Shown here piece after piece: positions 11,276 through 22,751 of a stretch of 64,000 nt of DNA (positions within the stretch are counted from its first letter, which is position 1; each line of letters opens with the position of its first letter). A program made the translations under genes and the position numbers. The notes beneath the pieces were generated by a model. That model was not told the origin of the DNA and did no database searches. It worked only from the letters and a program-made list of their open reading frames with translations. Origin of the DNA: Timema cristinae (Eukaryota; Arthropoda; Insecta; Phasmatodea; Timematidae); the NCBI GenBank assembly GCA_039000515.1, contig JBCFYV010000024.1, positions 13,244,802 through 13,308,801 on the forward strand, read 5' to 3'.

Positions 11276-12577
11276 AGTTTCCAGACACTGGCCGGGTCTG
11301 TTTGGACCATATGCCCATCAAACGTATTCTTTCTCCACCCCATATTTCCTCCTCTACACTTCTATGCACTTCCTTCAACTAGTGATGGGCATAATCGAAT
11401 GATTTTAAGAATCGAAAGAATCATTCGAATGATTTTGAGAAGTAGTAAAGAGTCTGTAATAATATGATACTTACTACTTCTAGCTAAAAGTAGTTACTAG
11501 TTGCTCGTTTTGCTTTGTGCTACTATTCTCTTCAACCTGCTGTTGAATCTCCCAACACGCATTCCTTTGCGTTTGTAGCTTATCAAAAGTGAACGCATTT
11601 CTCAAACAAGTAGCTCTCAACTAATATAAATACTTTTGCGTACGATTAATAATTAATTAAGGAACATACTTTTCCCTTTGTGTTTAAAAGAGTCAAAATA
11701 ATCTACCCTTTAATATTTCCTAAACATAACAAAAATATATAAGCTTACAATCATTAAATTATTTCAGTGAATAAAATTATAATACGATCTGAATATTACG
11801 GCCGGGCAATGTTTTATTAAATACATAAAAAGTATATACTTATCTACTTAATAAATCTAAGTCAACGTTAAAAAAAATACTCTCAAACCATTCGTGCTAT
11901 ATACGACTAGTTAGTTAATAATGTAAATTTTTAAGGGAATTAAAAAGAACAATCCACGTAGTAATGTAGAAAAATAATCTAATCATTTTGTAATTTTTAT
12001 TCGAATTATTTTTGGCTGTTATTAGATTGTAAACTGTACAACCACTTAAATTTTGTATTAAATTAACCTTAGAATCATTTGAATGCGTAAGGTCGATTAT
12101 TGTGTAGCAATGGGAACTATTTATTGAAAATGAACCTAATAGAAATGAAGACCAGTATAAAGATAGCCTGGAAACATTCCTAATCATAAGGTCGATTCTC
12201 CTCATCACTGTTGGCAAGGGGGGTAAGAGAATGAATCGGCCAGCTCGCATCAAGTCAGATACGTTTTCATTCGAATGTTTTTCTCATTCGAATGATTTTT
12301 TAATTGGAAAGATTTTGAAATAATCGAATGAATCGATTATTCAGAAGAATCGAATGTATCGATTCTATTCATACGATTCTGCCCATCACTACCTTCAACC
12401 ACCTGCCCTTTGCTCTTCTTCTAGGCCTCCTGTCCCCTTCGTCAATATCCAACATCTTTTGGGTATCTTCTCTTCCTCCATTCTCCTCAAATGACCGTAC
12501 AACCTTAGTCGTTTCTTCTCTATCCCACTCTGCACTGGATCATCCTTAAGTATTCCACTCCCTCTTTCATTTATCAT
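11276..12577 (-). pseudogene. LINE 3' end, split by a hAT insertion
   Basis: The reverse frame at 12395-12577 reads RLRLYGHLRRMEEEKIPKR, the tail of non-LTR retrotransposon ORF2 proteins (the RLRWxGHVxRM-type segment after the reverse transcriptase). Downstream in the LINE sense, the same element resumes at 11371 and runs to an (AAT)-rich tail near 11255-11280. The 1012-bp hAT at 11380-12391 lies between the two parts. Only this 3' portion exists, as expected for 5'-truncated LINE insertion. No reverse transcriptase motifs are present and stops interrupt the frame. Confidence 0.6.
11380..12391. mobile_element. 1012-bp non-autonomous hAT element
   Basis: The ends are exact inverted repeats TAGTGATGGGC / GCCCATCACTA, extended inward by AATCGAATGA-rich subterminal repeats on both sides. 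Flanking 8-bp duplications are exact (CCTTCAAC at 11372-11379 and 12392-12399). A 112-codon reverse frame (11915-12253) shows no recognisable transposase motif, so the element is probably non-autonomous. Confidence 0.92.
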
Positions 12578-12800
12578 CCTTTATATGTTGAAGTAGTCAA
12601 ATGGGAGTCGTTGAATGTATTTTAAAGCTTTCAAATGTTTGTCTATATGTTATTGTTGTTGAGTCAAGTAGGTTTTGATGTATTTATGGAGTAGTCACTA
12701 AGATAAATATATTTAGGTGTGTACTAGCTTGACTCCTACCTGATAGAATAATGTTTTATATTAAATTATTACCAGTTAAGTTTTTAGGTCTGATATATTA

Positions 12801-13060
12801 TCATTATTAGCACCACGTCTTACTATCTGTTCGGGTTACGCACTTAGGTTAATGTGTAATGGTAGGGTGATTGTGAGATGAACTGGGAGACCTACAGTTT
12901 AACGTGGGATCCGAACCACGGTGGAGGCCTGACATTCCACACATTCACAAGTTGTGATTAATACACGTCTTGTCAGGGGTGAAGGAAGGGTTTGGCAATA
13001 AGATAAATCTGTGTCGGGACCGAGGATTGAACCACGGAAGTCAAGACACCTTACTCCTAC
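12801..13060 (-). mobile_element. SINE A3
   Basis: Family A, reverse, with a 16-bp insertion relative to most copies (TTGTGATTAATACACG near 12953). The insertion is also seen in the copies at 22119 and 36198, so it marks a subfamily. Box A region is worn. Flanks TGATATATTA / TGATATTATA form a weak 10-bp duplication. Confidence 0.85.
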
Positions 13061-13151
13061 TGATATTATACTTGGCTCTAATTATTTTCCGAATATGCCT
13101 AAACATTCTCTTTTTACGATTCATTTTGCCATTTTGTTGTGTTTTTTTTTA

Positions 13152-13388
13152 GCACCGCGTCCTACTACCCATTAGGACTTTACGTTTATGTACTAATTAC
13201 GCTAATAAGTTAAGGAGGAGAAAGGCGGAATTTTGAAAGAAATGTACTCTTATTTGTGTGAAAATAAAGAGTGGTAAACTATTTAGGAAAAAACACCCTC
13301 AGTAGACACGAACCCAACCACGACCTCATCATCGGCAGTCTAGTTTTCTGCAAGAGTAGCACCTTAGACCATGGGACCACCAAATTGG
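13152..13388 (-). mobile_element. SINE B copy, reverse
   Basis: The shared tail in reverse at 13152 (GCACCGCGTCCTACTACCC), then the family B body and a head ending near 13388 (complement TGGTCCCATGGTCTAAGG). Confidence 0.8.
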
Positions 13389-13470
13389 GCTTTTCGCATG
13401 TTCCTTTTCACGAATAATGAGGAATTTATATTCTACTTTAATAACTATGTAATATCATTACAATAATAAG

Positions 13471-13855
13471 GGGGGATGGAAGGGAACGCGAGAAAAGGCC
13501 AGTATTTTTTGCAGTTTTTATGGATAAAACATTTTTTGCCCAAAATAGATCAAATATTGCTCCAGTATGAAGAAAAATTTAATTTACTTCACATGGTGAT
13601 ATCAACAGTTCCTGAATATCTGCCATGAACATAGTGGCATTATCTGACAAACTTTTAGATTAAGATAAAAAGTTGTCATTAAATTCCGGAACACCCTCGA
13701 TGGATATTCAAGAAATTTTGAGGTCACTATGTGAAGAAAATTAAATTATATTTTTATATTGGATCAATATTTTATTTATTTTGGCAAAAAAAAAAAGTTT
13801 TGCCCTAAAATAACTGCAAAAACCCTGGCCCTTTCTCGCGTCACCAGCCATCCTA
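13471..13855. mobile_element. foldback MITE, family M, copy 1
   Basis: Left end GGGGGATGGAAGGGAACGCG and right end (complement) GGATGGCTGGTGACGCGAG are inverted repeats. Both lead into AGAAAAGGCCAG-like then TTTTTGCAGTT-like sequence. The inner parts also pair (TTCACATGGTGATATC against TTCACATAGTGACCTC), so nearly the whole 385 bp is one imperfect palindrome. It has no coding capacity. A second copy is at 27970-28600. Confidence 0.75.
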
Positions 13856-14208
13856 CCATAAAATCTTAACTCAACCTATAACAGCACATTCGACTTACTA
13901 TCATTAACAGTTAATGAGGACTTGTCCCCTTGATGACACAATCTGATACCTTCCCAAGTGATAATTAATGGTAAAAAGATGATTGATCAGTACAAAAAAA
14001 ATACACAGTTAGTTTATTCTAGAAAACATTTTTATTTAAGAGCCAATGTCCTATACAAATTCAAACTATAGTCTCACCACTATAATCCAATGTATTTTAG
14101 ATTAGTTATTCATTACAATGAACAAAAGTGAACTGACCAACAGTAAAAGCATTTATATTAACATTTTTTAACAGTGTTTAATATTAAAGTTATATCTAAG
14201 AGTACCAG

Positions 14209-14443
14209 CTTCAGTGACCGAATGTTCCAAGGCGTATCTCGTGTTAGACGGGCCTGATAATGTCGGGGATATCAATGTTCGAATACCAGTTGGGTCTACT
14301 GAGGGTGGGGTTTTCTAAATCTTTTCCTACTCTTCTTCCAATTAAATACGTGAAGTTTGCCTATAGAATATTTCCTTCCTCACTTTTGCCCCATTAGAGT
14401 AATTATCATATGCGTATAATATGAACAGTTAGTATAGTAATAC
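14209..14443 (+). mobile_element. SINE B copy, degraded
   Basis: Head CTTCAGTGACCGAATGTTCC, box B-like TGTTCGAATACC, body and worn shared tail (GCGTATAATATGAACAGTTA). It abuts a reverse B copy, tail to tail. Confidence 0.75.
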
Positions 14444-14446
14444 TTA

Positions 14447-14671
14447 GCACCACGTCTTACTGCCCGTTAGGGTTGTACGGTTAATTATTAATTACGCTAA
14501 TGGATTTGGAATAGAGGAATTGAGCCCGCATTTGCGTGGAGGGAGATTAGAAAACCATTTAGGTAAAACCACTCCCAGTTCACCTGAGCGAGATTTGAAC
14601 CTAGATCTCCCCGTTCTCGGCAACCCATCTCAATACGAAACCAGCACGTTAGCTAACTATGCCACCGGGGA
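14447..14671 (-). mobile_element. SINE B copy, reverse
   Basis: Shared tail (GCACCACGTCTTACTGCCC), body and a head ending GCTAACTATGCCACCGGGG. It forms a tail-to-tail pair with the copy at 14209 and is followed by a short poly-G run. Confidence 0.85.
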
Positions 14672-14777
14672 TTGGGGGGGGGGGGTGGAGGTGTAATAGT
14701 TATTAAGAGGTGGTGATTTTTAAAAATGTCTACGAGAAACTCATATAAAGAGTTTTAGTTATTTTATAAAAATATTA

Positions 14778-15723
14778 AGGGCCGGTTTTATGATTACCCG
14801 ATAAATATCGCTATCGGGAAGTTACACAAGATAAAGGTTACTAGCCACATTAATATTGTATTCATATTATGAACTGAATCTATCTACCGGATATCTATTT
14901 GTAGGATAGATATATTTTTATGCAGAAAACGCTAGGTTGATACTGTCTTTATTGGTGCGCGCATGCGTATAAACCCTGCTGCTACCACTAAAACCTGGCT
15001 AATGTCTACAGCACTCAACATGTTGTTAAATAATGGTGGCTAAAGGAGTGCGAGGAAACAGAGGGTGTCAAGTGGGCGCAAAATGTAAGATGCCTTGCAC
15101 CTACAAATTTTGGTGTCTGCCAAAATGTGATCATTAGTTTGGTACAACATTTACATAATTTAATTGACTGTACTTTCATTTAAATAATTTGTTCTTATAT
15201 AATTACAACTCTGCAAATAGCTTGTAAATTTTTATAAAAGTGTGAATTAAATGTTCTAACTTTATAAATAGTTAGAACCTAGGCCTATGCTTACTAAACA
15301 CGTGATCCAAGATTTTAACTTAAAATGGATTCGGATATGGGAAACATCATGAATAACAAACACACTAGCTGTCTAATTTTAATAGTGGTCTTCTGTTGAC
15401 CCATATATTTTTGCATTTTTACCTCTTGATGCCACATTAATTAAAAATTCATCAGAATCGTCACTATTTCTGTAATCGGCAGCATGTTTGCCATTTTGAA
15501 TAACACACAAACTAAACGCATCACTATGGCAACTCCCATTTTACTTTAACATAAAAGTTATCAGGTACTTAAACCTCCCGATAAAAATGTGATTGACAAA
15601 CACAGTTTGTCTGTCCGAAAATTCTATCTGGCAGTCATAAGATGCTGTTTTAACACTTATCGACCAGATAAAAATATTTACTAGCCAGATTAATATTTAT
15701 TCAGGAATCATAAGAGCAGTTGG
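14778..15723. mobile_element. Harbinger-like element, non-autonomous
   Basis: The left end GGGCCGGTTTTATGATTACC pairs with the complement of the right end, TGCTCTTATGATTCCTG. Both lead into ATAAATAT. The left end is preceded by TTA. TTACTAGCCACATTAATATT near 14838 recurs as TTTACTAGCCAGATTAATAT near 15678. GGGCCGGTT-type ends are known from Harbinger-type non-autonomous elements. No transposase motif is seen inside. Confidence 0.45.
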
Positions 15724-15783
15724 AAATTATTCTTTTAAATACAAAATAATATCTATAATCTATTAATGCCGAAAGCGATTTAA

Positions 15784-16021
15784 TTGGCCTCATGTTCTAA
15801 TGCGCTACTCTCGCAGTAGACTAGACTGTCTAGGACAGGGAGATCAGGGTTTGAACCTCGGTCGAGACTGAGGGTAGTTTCTCTAAAATGGTTCTTCACT
15901 CTCCCTCCACGTAAATGAGGATACACTTCTTATAAATATAGCCTCCTTATTAGCTAATACCACTAGCGTAATTAGTACATAAATATATGGTGTAACCCGA
16001 ACGGATAGTAATACAAGGTAT
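15784..16021 (+). mobile_element. SINE B copy
   Basis: Head GGCCTCATGTTCTAATGCGC, box B GGTTTGAACC, CTCCCTCCACGTAAATGAGG, shared tail GTAACCCGAACGGATAGTAA and a short A-rich end. Confidence 0.85.
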
Positions 16022-17492
16022 AAAAAAATTGGATAAGGAAGGGTGACGTCAGAACGTGGTTTGGTCGCTAATCTCATCGAATGAACAAGAAAATTGTAGA
16101 AGAACCTGGCTTGCTGACGTGACGTCAACATTTTTGCCCTTCATCGGTGTGACCTAAGCGTGGCGTGACTACCCGAAATATTGCTGCAATGCTACAAATT
16201 GACTGATAATATTACAGGAATCAAATAGCAGTTTGTAACTGGCTTTTACAGAATTACCAGACCAGTGACCTGTCCTGTTCGAATGTTAGAGAAATTCAAC
16301 GTCTGAAAACTGTGGCTGGTCACGCCATTGTGAGAGGTAAGGCCTGTCCTGACCTTTAGCGTAGTCCTACAAAACCGCATGGTTCAACAGAACGCTCTCT
16401 AAGCAATGCTATAAGAATATCACGTGCTATAAATTATTGATCAACGTAAGTTTTTAACTGGGACAGCAAATTATAAAATTTTCCATTCCGAGCTATTAAC
16501 TAGGCTGACAAATAGAAGACCCCAAACTTTTTTAATTCTCTTTAATCGCCATTCATAGGTCACCACTCTCGTGTGATATCTTGTAATGATATGGAATTAT
16601 ACATCTCAATAATTTATTATTCACATCTATATTCAAAATTATGATATTATAAATGAGAGTGGGTAGTAAGATTTATTTGCGTTAAGTTGTTAAGTTGCAA
16701 GGTATGGCGACATCCTTCTACGTCTCTGTTAAAAAAAACAAGCACGTTTTGTGTACAGAAAGGCACCTGAATGACCATACCTTTTTTTCTTTTAGGAAGC
16801 TTCGAGAAGGAAATGTCGCTTGATATACCCCTTCAGGGTACGCATCTCTTCACTTTCCTTCCTGACGAGAAGCCGTGTAGGTGGAGACTATGACATCTTA
16901 ATCTATGTTCTAAATTTCACATGTCGGGAATTATCGTGAATATAAAGTAATAGTCGGGCTTTTAAATTAAAATCTACAACGTGTGAAATATCTAGAAAAA
17001 AACTGTTTATATACTTAAAATAATAAACTATAAAACACCAGAACTTTTAATTTCTAAAATAAGTCATCATACCTTTTTAATCATTATAATACAGGATAGC
17101 AAACTTGGACGCAATTCAATCGTTATATCAAATGTCACCCTATAATATGATATATCAGGCTAGCTCTTTAAACGTTACAATCTTTGGTCACTTTCTGGGT
17201 TGATTTATAGCAAATTCAAATTGAAAAAACTGTTTATCCATCTCTTTTGGTCGTGGTTCTAAATAGTACGTACAATTTATATCCATATTATATTTACAGC
17301 TTTAATTAATACATTAAATATATACTTGGGTTGACGGACACAATCTCATTCTAAGTTTTAAGATTAAGAGTTACGGGATATCTTATATAACAGGGGATGA
17401 TAAATTTATAACTCTTTCAAATTTAACTTAAGAGGGAAATTTTATATTAAAAAAACAGGCGGCACACCGTTAACGATAAAGCAATTATAACT
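16022..17492. other. unassigned DNA
   Basis: About 1.5 kb with no assigned repeat or gene. A segment near 16790-16880 is somewhat richer in G and C but has no long frame. Confidence 0.4.
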
Positions 17493-17504
17493 AATTTTTA
17501 ACTA

Positions 17505-17777
17505 TTATTATTAGCACCGCGTCTTACTACCCGTTCGGGTTATACGCACTTACGCTAATGTGTAATGGTAGGGTGATTGTGAGATGAAATGAAGGACCTA
17601 CAAATTAACGTGGAATCCGAACCACGGTGGTGGCCTGGCATTCCACACATTCACAAGATGTCTTGTCAGAGGTGAGGAAGGGTTTGGAAATCAGATAAAT
17701 CTATGCCGGGACCGAGGTTTGAACCCCGGCCGCCAGCACAGCAGTCTGACACCTTACCCCTAGACCACCAGGTCACC
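17505..17777 (-). mobile_element. SINE A4, full length
   Basis: A complete reverse family A copy with head at the right (complement of CTAGACCACCAGGTCACC) and (AAT)n at the left. It has an exact 12-bp duplication AATTTTTAACTA (17493-17504, 17778-17789). The well-kept sequence suggests a fairly recent insertion. Confidence 0.95.
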
Positions 17778-17789
17778 AATTTTTAACTA

Positions 17790-19130
17790 AAAGATATAAC
17801 TTAGTGACACCACTCTTCTTTTTCTACAACTTCACGGCTATACGGTATTTATTTTAATAGGTGTCAAATATCCTAGGGGAGTATTCCCATCGAGCAAACA
17901 TTAACAGAAACGTATACAAGCAAGGGTCTAGAAAGGCTTGGCTTTATAGTTTTTAGATTTAAACCTGATTAATCTCTATCTCTGGGGACATTTAAATTCC
18001 ACTGTTTACTCAACTTCTTTGCCTCATGTTGAGGTTTTAAAAGGTCATATCGTAAATATATGTGAGAAAATACGTAACACCTCGGGTGTATTCAAGACAG
18101 TAAGATAAAGCATGGAACGAAAGCTTGGAAGGTGCATCGAATCAGAAAACCATTTTGAACAAGATGTGTAATAGAATATTCTGCCTTGTGTTTTTGTTTG
18201 TATTTGTTACGCTTTGTCTTGTTTAGTTGCATTACTTATCCTGTTGGATTGCTTATTAATATGAACAAAAAAGTTCATATTAGCTCAGAAGCTAACCATA
18301 TCTGATCCATGTTTATATGTACTCTTCTTAGTGTTTGGTTGATAGAATACGCCCATAGAATATTTAACACTAATTAATATCCCCTCTGTATACAGGCCAA
18401 TGGAGATTTTAATTGGTAGCTGTGACCGTATGGTGGATGTAACATAAAACTACAGATTTTTATATTGTAAGTTTATTATGTTTTATAATTTCAAGAGCTT
18501 GGTAAAAATTGAAAGTTACTAGCTTTTGAAACAAAACTTTTAATGAGCAATGGAACAATCAACGTATTCTAAGTTCAAATAAAGTACATCAACGGTGATT
18601 GGGTAAAGTTTTAGACACAATAAACAAATCAATATTACAGAGGATTGGTTTCAGAATAGTTTTTTTTTTATCACATCCGAAGATAACGTATGGCATGTAT
18701 TCCGTGTGAAATTCGAATGGCTTTGTTTAGTGACAATAAACTATTTCTTCTCATTTTACTGCCCCTTTCTTCTCAACTCCCACGAAGCAACAACTTGCTA
18801 ATAAAACACACGCCCTACTTTGTCGTCCTTGGCTCGTAATTTAAATCAACGTTCTCTTTAACACCCTCACCACCATGTTATTTACGAGTACTGAAACTCA
18901 TATTTCAAACCGAAATGAATGGCTGTCTCTTGCATAGGTCTCATTAAAGTAATGGCCATTCTTTTTATTGTTTGGTCTTATCAGTAGTAGGCAAGTGAGT
19001 GAAATACAACTAGAAGAAACTTTCCACTGACCTGCTCTATATTATGATACAATGATATCTTCCTCCAAATCATGTAATATTATAAACAGCGTTGTGTTTC
19101 TTTTTTTTTCCTTAATATATATATGATTAA
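17790..19130. other. unassigned AT-rich DNA
   Basis: About 1.3 kb without a recognisable gene or repeat. Confidence 0.4.
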
Positions 19131-19612
19131 CTAGATAGCTGTTGCCCGCGGCTTTGCTCGCGTGGAAGTTGATTATATACAAATACGAAAATATACATAT
19201 GTATTTACAGATTAATTTAAAATATTACGTTACGTTGATGACCATGACTTGACCTCAGATCAAAAATAATGCAAGTCCGATACAAACTTTCACCCCCTTT
19301 TTCATCCCTTATTAAATAAAATTTCCAAAATTCCTGAAACACGTATTTATTTGTTTTACGTCAATAACCAAAATACAAAATTTTTTTATGTAACTTTCAA
19401 AATGACGGACTTTATACATATTATCATACATATTATCATCCCCTATTTTGACCCCTTTGGGTGGAATTTTCTAAAATCCTTTCTTAGTGGGTGCCTACAT
19501 AACAAAATGAATATACAGTCCGAATTTCATGCTTGTAGCCTTGATAGTTTGCGCTCGGCGATGATGAATCAGTCAGTCAGTCAGTCAGGACATGTTATTT
19601 TATAAGTATAGA
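19131..19612 (+). repeat. 480-bp repeat with CAGT-type 3' end
   Basis: It begins TTGCCCGCGGCTTTGCTCGC at 19142. It ends with four CAGT units (CAGTCAGTCAGTCAGG near 19570) and GACATGTTATTTTATAAGTA. Both edges are typical of short elements common in arthropod genomes. The 84-codon frame inside (19351-19605) has no known domain. Confidence 0.6.
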
Positions 19613-19971
19613 TTAATTTATTCACACTTCCCCCATACTATATCGTCTTACCAATCCTTCCTTCCTTTCTACTACTATATTATTTATTTTCTTGTCTCTC
19701 TAAAAATTTGCTGGTATAGGCCTAATTTCATTACGCTTGTGAATCTTAAACTGACACTGTAAGGTCAACCACATGATAAGTCCTGACCAAGCACGAATTT
19801 AGAAATTGTAAAATGGGGGAGGGGAGGTTGTACAAATATATTGAATTGAGAAACATTTGCGTGCACTGGTAGGCATATTTTTCCTGATCACGTGTCCTTC
19901 TTGCCAATTCCCACTGCCCACCCCTACCCCTGTCCACCCTTCCAATAGTCTAAAAAATTCAAATGTTATAC

Positions 19972-20004
19972 TAAGGGGGGCACCTGCCCCATGTGCCCCC
20001 CTTA
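19972..20004. repeat. perfect 12-bp hairpin
   Basis: TAAGGGGGGCAC (19972-19983) pairs exactly with GTGCCCCCCTTA (19993-20004) across a 9-base loop. The C/G-rich arms stand out in this AT-rich DNA. It may be an end of an unrecognised transposon. Confidence 0.85.
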
Positions 20005-20375
20005 AAATTCTCGCTTGATCCTGATGGCTGAATTAAACCAAATTAAGTGAAATCTGACAACCTTGACACGGGAATCGTGCACCAAAACTTTGTCTCTGAG
20101 CGCCAATAATTATCAAACACTTAGCCGTTTTAGTTCGTGTCATATCAAGGGATGTATTTCACTAAACTGGATATCATATCTGAGGGAACTGCATTGCTAC
20201 TATAAGGAAACAGTGTTGTCATTCTCTCGTTTCCGTGCAGTCAATCTTCCCTTAAATATTAGACAAGTTTTACAACACTGGTTCGTCGAGGTTGCCAGAA
20301 GCGCCTTCGTAACCTATCACTCCACCTTCCACATAAATGAGAGCGAGAAGTTTGGGCAAAGGTTAACCGAGAAAG

Positions 20376-20564
20376 ATGTTAAACATAAAACTTGCAGCTC
20401 TCTCAGGTGTGATATTGGCTGTAGTTGTATTAATGGGTCTAGTTGTGGTGACTGTGTGGATAGCTTTGATTAGTTGGTACTTTCACCATCTACCCTATTT
20501 TGAATCAATGATACAACAACCAGTGACGAATGTCTTTGGATACAATATGAACCAGGGTGGCTAA
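20376..20564 (+). CDS. small ORF with one predicted membrane helix, unrecognised
   Basis: A 62-codon frame starts MLNIKLAALSGVILAVVVLM and continues GLVVVTVWIALISW, a stretch of about 30 hydrophobic residues after a short basic start. This would act as a signal anchor or membrane helix. Bases before the start (GAGAAAG then ATG) have a purine at -3. The frame overlaps a longer one (20063-20473) in another phase that looks random. It ends at the edge of a tRNA-like repeat. It could be a first exon of a membrane protein or chance. I do not recognise a family, and no clear splice donor is visible. Confidence 0.18.
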   Translation: MLNIKLAALSGVILAVVVLMGLVVVTVWIALISWYFHHLPYFESMIQQPVTNVFGYNMNQGG

Positions 20565-20690
20565 GTGGTAGAACATTGGTGAGCATAAAATTAATAATAA
20601 TTATAATCATACAGCTAGCTACCTCTAGCGAATGGGGTGGATTGGACCACTTGGACAACGGGAGATATCCTGGTGGGATGGTTTGATTTG
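20553..20690 (+). repeat. weak tRNA-like repeat head
   Basis: GGGTGGCTAAGTGGTAGAAC resembles a box A region and GGTTTGATTTGAACC further on vaguely resembles box B, but the spacing is too long for one tRNA-like unit. A G/C-richer stretch lies between. Confidence 0.3.
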
Positions 20691-20711
20691 AACCACCGCG
20701 ACTACTTTAAA

Positions 20712-20956
20712 ACCCGCATTGGTGTCATAGTCAGCTAACGCGCTAGTTTCGTTTTGAGCTAGACTGCTGACGATGGGAAGATCAAGGTTCGAATCTTGGT
20801 TGGATGAACTGGGGGTGGTTTCATAAATGGTTTTCCACTCTCCACGCAAATGTGGGTTCAATTCTTTTAAGTTCAACCTTCCCCAATCCCTAACCCACTA
20901 GCCTAATCAGTACATAAGCGTATATCCCGAACGGGTGGTAAGACTCGGTGTTAAAT
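20712..20956 (+). mobile_element. SINE B copy, full length
   Basis: It starts ACCCGCATTGGTGTCATAGT, then CAGCTAACGCGC, box B GGTTCGAATCTTGG, body, and shared tail CGAACGGGTGGTAAGACTCG. Confidence 0.9.
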
Positions 20957-21486
20957 AAAAAAGCTACTTTAAACTAAACTAAAATTACCTATTCAATTAT
21001 AAATTATTGCATTTATTAAATTTTAATCAAAAGTTTCAGTGGTTAAGTCTGAGGGTGGCCAGAATACATCATTTGTTAATAGATACAATGGCGTTAAATA
21101 TAAAACCGTCCTGTTTGTTGTCTGTTTGTGTTGTTTATAAACAATGTACTAAGCCAAGTGTAAACACAAATACTGACTGCTACTAGCTTTGTAATCTACT
21201 AAGTAGCGGGTGGAAACTCATTTTAAATATATCAAAAATATACTCACAGCTATTATCTTACAGTTAATATTATCATTAGCAAAAGTTCTTCCGAAGTATA
21301 AATTGATGTTTTAAGTGGACTGTATAGCTAAGTAATTATTGATAATGTCGATGGAATGGCCTCAAGTTTAAATTTAATAATAATAATATAAACATAAATA
21401 CTTCACTTCTCCATTTTCATCTTACAACGAATCATGGTTTCATTGAGATTTATGAATGTATGTGGAGGACTGTCATTTTTCTTTCA
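20957..21486. other. unassigned AT-rich DNA
   Basis: No gene or assigned repeat. Confidence 0.4.
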
Positions 21487-21730
21487 GCACCGCGTCTTAC
21501 TACCAATTCGGGCTATATGCTTATGTACTAATTATGCTAATGGATTAGAGATTGGGAAGGTTGAATTTAGGAGAAGTGAATCCACATTTACGTGGAGGGA
21601 GAGTGGAAAACCATTGATGAAAAACCCCTCTCAGTAAACACTCCCGAGATTCGAACTTCGATCTCCCCGTCATCGGGAGTCTAGTTTATTTCGAGATTAG
21701 CACGTTAGACCATGTGACCATTGAAGCAGG
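21487..21730 (-). mobile_element. SINE B copy, reverse
   Basis: Shared tail GCACCGCGTCTTACTACC, body, complement of box B (CGAGATTCGAACTTCG), and head ending GACCATGTGACCATTGAAGC. This is the TGGTCACATGGTCTAA head subtype. Confidence 0.9.
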
Positions 21731-22118
21731 TCTGTCATATTTGAAGGATACGGGGGAAGACGGGGCAAAGACAAATCACGCACAATTTCAAGGTCAACAC
21801 TTTTATATCTCAAACCCCTTAAAGACTTCACCAAATATTATTTTTAAATTAATTTAAATATGACTGTGACCTCTTTTAATCATAATCTAAAGTGTACTAG
21901 AGAGGTACCTATCATGATTGTCTAACAGATGGCAGCAGTAACTTAATTTAGATTAAAATTGTACTTTCCCCCTTTTTCCCCTATACCCATCGTTTGTATT
22001 CATGGGCCGTTTGGAACCCGCCATTCTACCTCTGGCGAGTCCCACGAGAGCCCGCTGAGGGATCGTATTCATTATTTTGTTAGTTATTCTTGTCCTAGAT
22101 ACGTTTTTAAATTTAATT

Positions 22119-22414
22119 GGGTGACCTGGTGGTCTAGGGCTAAGTTGTCGGGCTTCTGTGCTGAGGGTCCGGGTTCAATCCTCAGTCCCAGCACAGATTT
22201 ATCTGATCACCAAACCCTTCTTTCACCTCTGACAAGACGTGTACTATTCACAACTTGTTAATGAGTGGAATGCCAGGCCTCCACCGTGGTTCGGATCCCA
22301 CGTTAAACTGTAGGTCCTCCATTTCATCTCACAATCACCCTACCATTACACATTAGCGTAAGTGCGTATAACCGAATGGGTAGCAAGACGCGGTGCTAAT
22401 AATAATAATAATAA
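22119..22414 (+). mobile_element. SINE A5, full length
   Basis: Head GGTGACCTGGTGGTCTAGGG, box B GGTTCAATCC, body with the variant insertion (GTGTACTATTCACAACTTG), shared tail with one lost C (ATAACCGAATGGG), then (AAT)n. A target duplication is not clear. Confidence 0.92.
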
Positions 22415-22596
22415 ATTAAACTCAAGTAATCAGCATAATATTGTTTTTATATTGTTTAATTGTGCGTCAAAACAATCCATGGTTTGGGAACGTGCTTACG
22501 GTGATCTACAAATTATTCATTCTTCCACTGATTTACATAGAACAAGATTGTATACCCACATTGGCTATCACGCAGACTATGGCGTTAAACTAACCT

Positions 22597-22728
22597 GATC
22601 TGATATGGCCTCTGATAAAGAGGTCAGGGTTCAAATCCTATTCAGGAGTACTAAGAGACTTTGTTTCCTCACTATTCCTTCACGCAATTATGAGTACATT
22701 TCTTCTAAAGCTCTAACTTCCTCGTCTC
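22597..22728 (+). mobile_element. SINE B fragment, degraded
   Basis: GGCCTCTGATAAAGAGG, box B-like AGGGTTCAAATCC and a worn body. The shared tail is missing. A reverse B copy follows after about 24 bp. Confidence 0.55.
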
Positions 22729-22751
22729 TTTCTCGTTTTGATTTTCTTTGA

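Noticed and set aside
20063..20473. 136-codon forward frame as a gene
   Set aside because: Composition is unremarkable, no motif, and it overlaps a better membrane-type frame in another phase.
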